Positions 38,671 through 39,010 of a stretch of DNA of 39,010 bases are shown here, piece by piece. Source of the DNA: Chloroflexota bacterium (GTDB lineage Bacteria; Chloroflexota; Dormibacteria; Dormibacterales; Dormibacteraceae); contig VBDR01000056.1 of assembly GCA_005882135.1 (NCBI GenBank), positions 1 through 39,010 of the forward strand, written 5' to 3'. The translations under genes were made by a program, and so were the position numbers. Under the pieces are notes generated by a model that saw only the letters and a list, made by a program, of their open reading frames with translations, searched no databases and was not told the origin of the DNA. Position 1 is the first letter of the stretch, and every line of letters starts with the position of its first letter.

Positions 38671-39010
38671 ATGCTCCAGATCGGCCCGACGATGGTCACC
38701 GCGGGTCAAAAGCTGGTTCACCATCAGGCTCGCATCGACCTCCTCCAGCTCGAGCAGTCGCGGCTGGCGGCGGAGTTGGACGCGGGCGAGGAGTGGGACC
38801 GTGACGGCTTCAACAGCCCTTACGACTGGATCCGCATCAACTGCCATCTCCCGGGCAATGTCGCCGGCAACTACCTGACGGTCGGCGCCCACCTGCCCCA
38901 GCTCGGTCAGAGCGTGGAGGCCGTACTCAAAGGTGAGATCGGCTACGCCCACCTGGCGGTGATGGCGCGGACCGCCGATGCAGTCGGTGCGGCCTTTGAC
39001 GAAAACCAGC
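38671..39010 (+). CDS. DUF222 (13E12-type) HNH endonuclease family protein, N-terminal part
   Basis: The frame is open from ATG 38671 to the window end (113 codons), so only the N-terminus is present. The helical N-terminal DUF222 pattern is visible: HQARIDLLQLEQSRLAAELD, then NSPYDWIRINCHLPGNVAG and GEIGYAHLAVMARTADAV. Family members usually carry a C-terminal HNH nuclease domain and occur in many near-identical copies in actinobacterial and Chloroflexota-type genomes, possibly mobile. The HNH part would lie outside the window. GTG 38656 is an alternative start. Confidence 0.75.
   Translation, partial: MLQIGPTMVTAGQKLVHHQARIDLLQLEQSRLAAELDAGEEWDRDGFNSPYDWIRINCHLPGNVAGNYLTVGAHLPQLGQSVEAVLKGEIGYAHLAVMARTADAVGAAFDENQ

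Noticed and set aside
1-39010. tRNA, rRNA, CRISPR arrays, complete insertion sequences, toxin-antitoxin or phage modules
   Set aside because: No cloverleaf, rRNA-like stretch, regularly spaced repeat array, transposase or phage gene was seen on reading the sequence by eye; a tRNAscan or Rfam search would be decisive.

Overview
This window is 39 kb of GC-rich, gene-dense bacterial chromosome from what looks like a free-living soil-type bacterium. GTG and TTG starts are common, many genes overlap by ATGA-type junctions, and several genes are typical of actinobacteria and of the Chloroflexota/Dormibacterota side of the Terrabacteria: an F420-type LLM oxidoreductase, a DUF222 (13E12-type) HNH endonuclease start, a DUF6510 protein, DUF3147 pairs and a stand-alone DNA topoisomerase IB. 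The phylum cannot be fixed from the sequence alone. No rRNA, tRNA, CRISPR array, prophage or complete insertion sequence was seen. Both window edges cut genes (a transglutaminase-like protein on the left, the DUF222 protein on the right).

Left part (1-5.2 kb): the end of a transglutaminase gene; a two-gene minus-strand operon of a membrane-anchored LuxR/NHL-propeller regulator and a solute-binding lipoprotein; a divergent small membrane-anchored protein; then an IclR regulator with an ACT/DUF5612 protein. From 5.2 to 10.1 kb lies a complete PTS-type dihydroxyacetone (DHA) system. DhaM and HPr are on the plus strand. Aquaporin, DhaK, DhaL and enzyme I are on the minus strand, behind a good promoter with a perfect 15-bp palindrome next to its start point. 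DhaM, HPr and EI are fused in some bacteria but are separate here.

From 10.2 to 14.6 kb, citramalate synthase and PEP carboxylase form an operon behind an apparent isoleucine attenuator: an 18-codon leader peptide with three Ile codons, an antiterminator/terminator switch, and a terminator arm that doubles as the Shine-Dalgarno sequence. With the DHA system (PEP in, pyruvate out) this block sits on the PEP/pyruvate node.

From 14.6 to 21.6 kb is a signalling block: a response regulator with an HD-GYP domain, an XRE-TPR regulator, a PAS histidine kinase, an LLM oxidoreductase and a second HD-GYP protein. Beside the XRE-TPR regulator, and too short for ordinary gene calling, is a 32-codon gene with a near-perfect ribosome site. 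It encodes a signal peptide followed by a predicted octapeptide, GNVPPCCS. With an 82-residue membrane protein upstream, this resembles an RRNPP-type peptide-signalling cassette and is the best candidate for an undescribed system here.

From 21.7 to 31.5 kb are a four-helix membrane protein, a redox trio (DUF6510, FNR-like reductase, sulfite-oxidase-like molybdoenzyme), a secreted beta-propeller, an ECF sigma/anti-sigma pair, a D,D-carboxypeptidase, a zinc/manganese ABC transporter with a divergent Fur-family regulator, and a Na+/H+ antiporter. From 31.6 to 39 kb are threonine dehydrogenase and KBL (threonine to glycine plus acetyl-CoA) behind a terminator-like hairpin, a small unknown protein, topoisomerase IB, two DUF3147 membrane proteins, 6-phosphogluconate dehydrogenase, a DUF2231-Rieske protein, a G-rich tandem repeat, and the DUF222 gene start.
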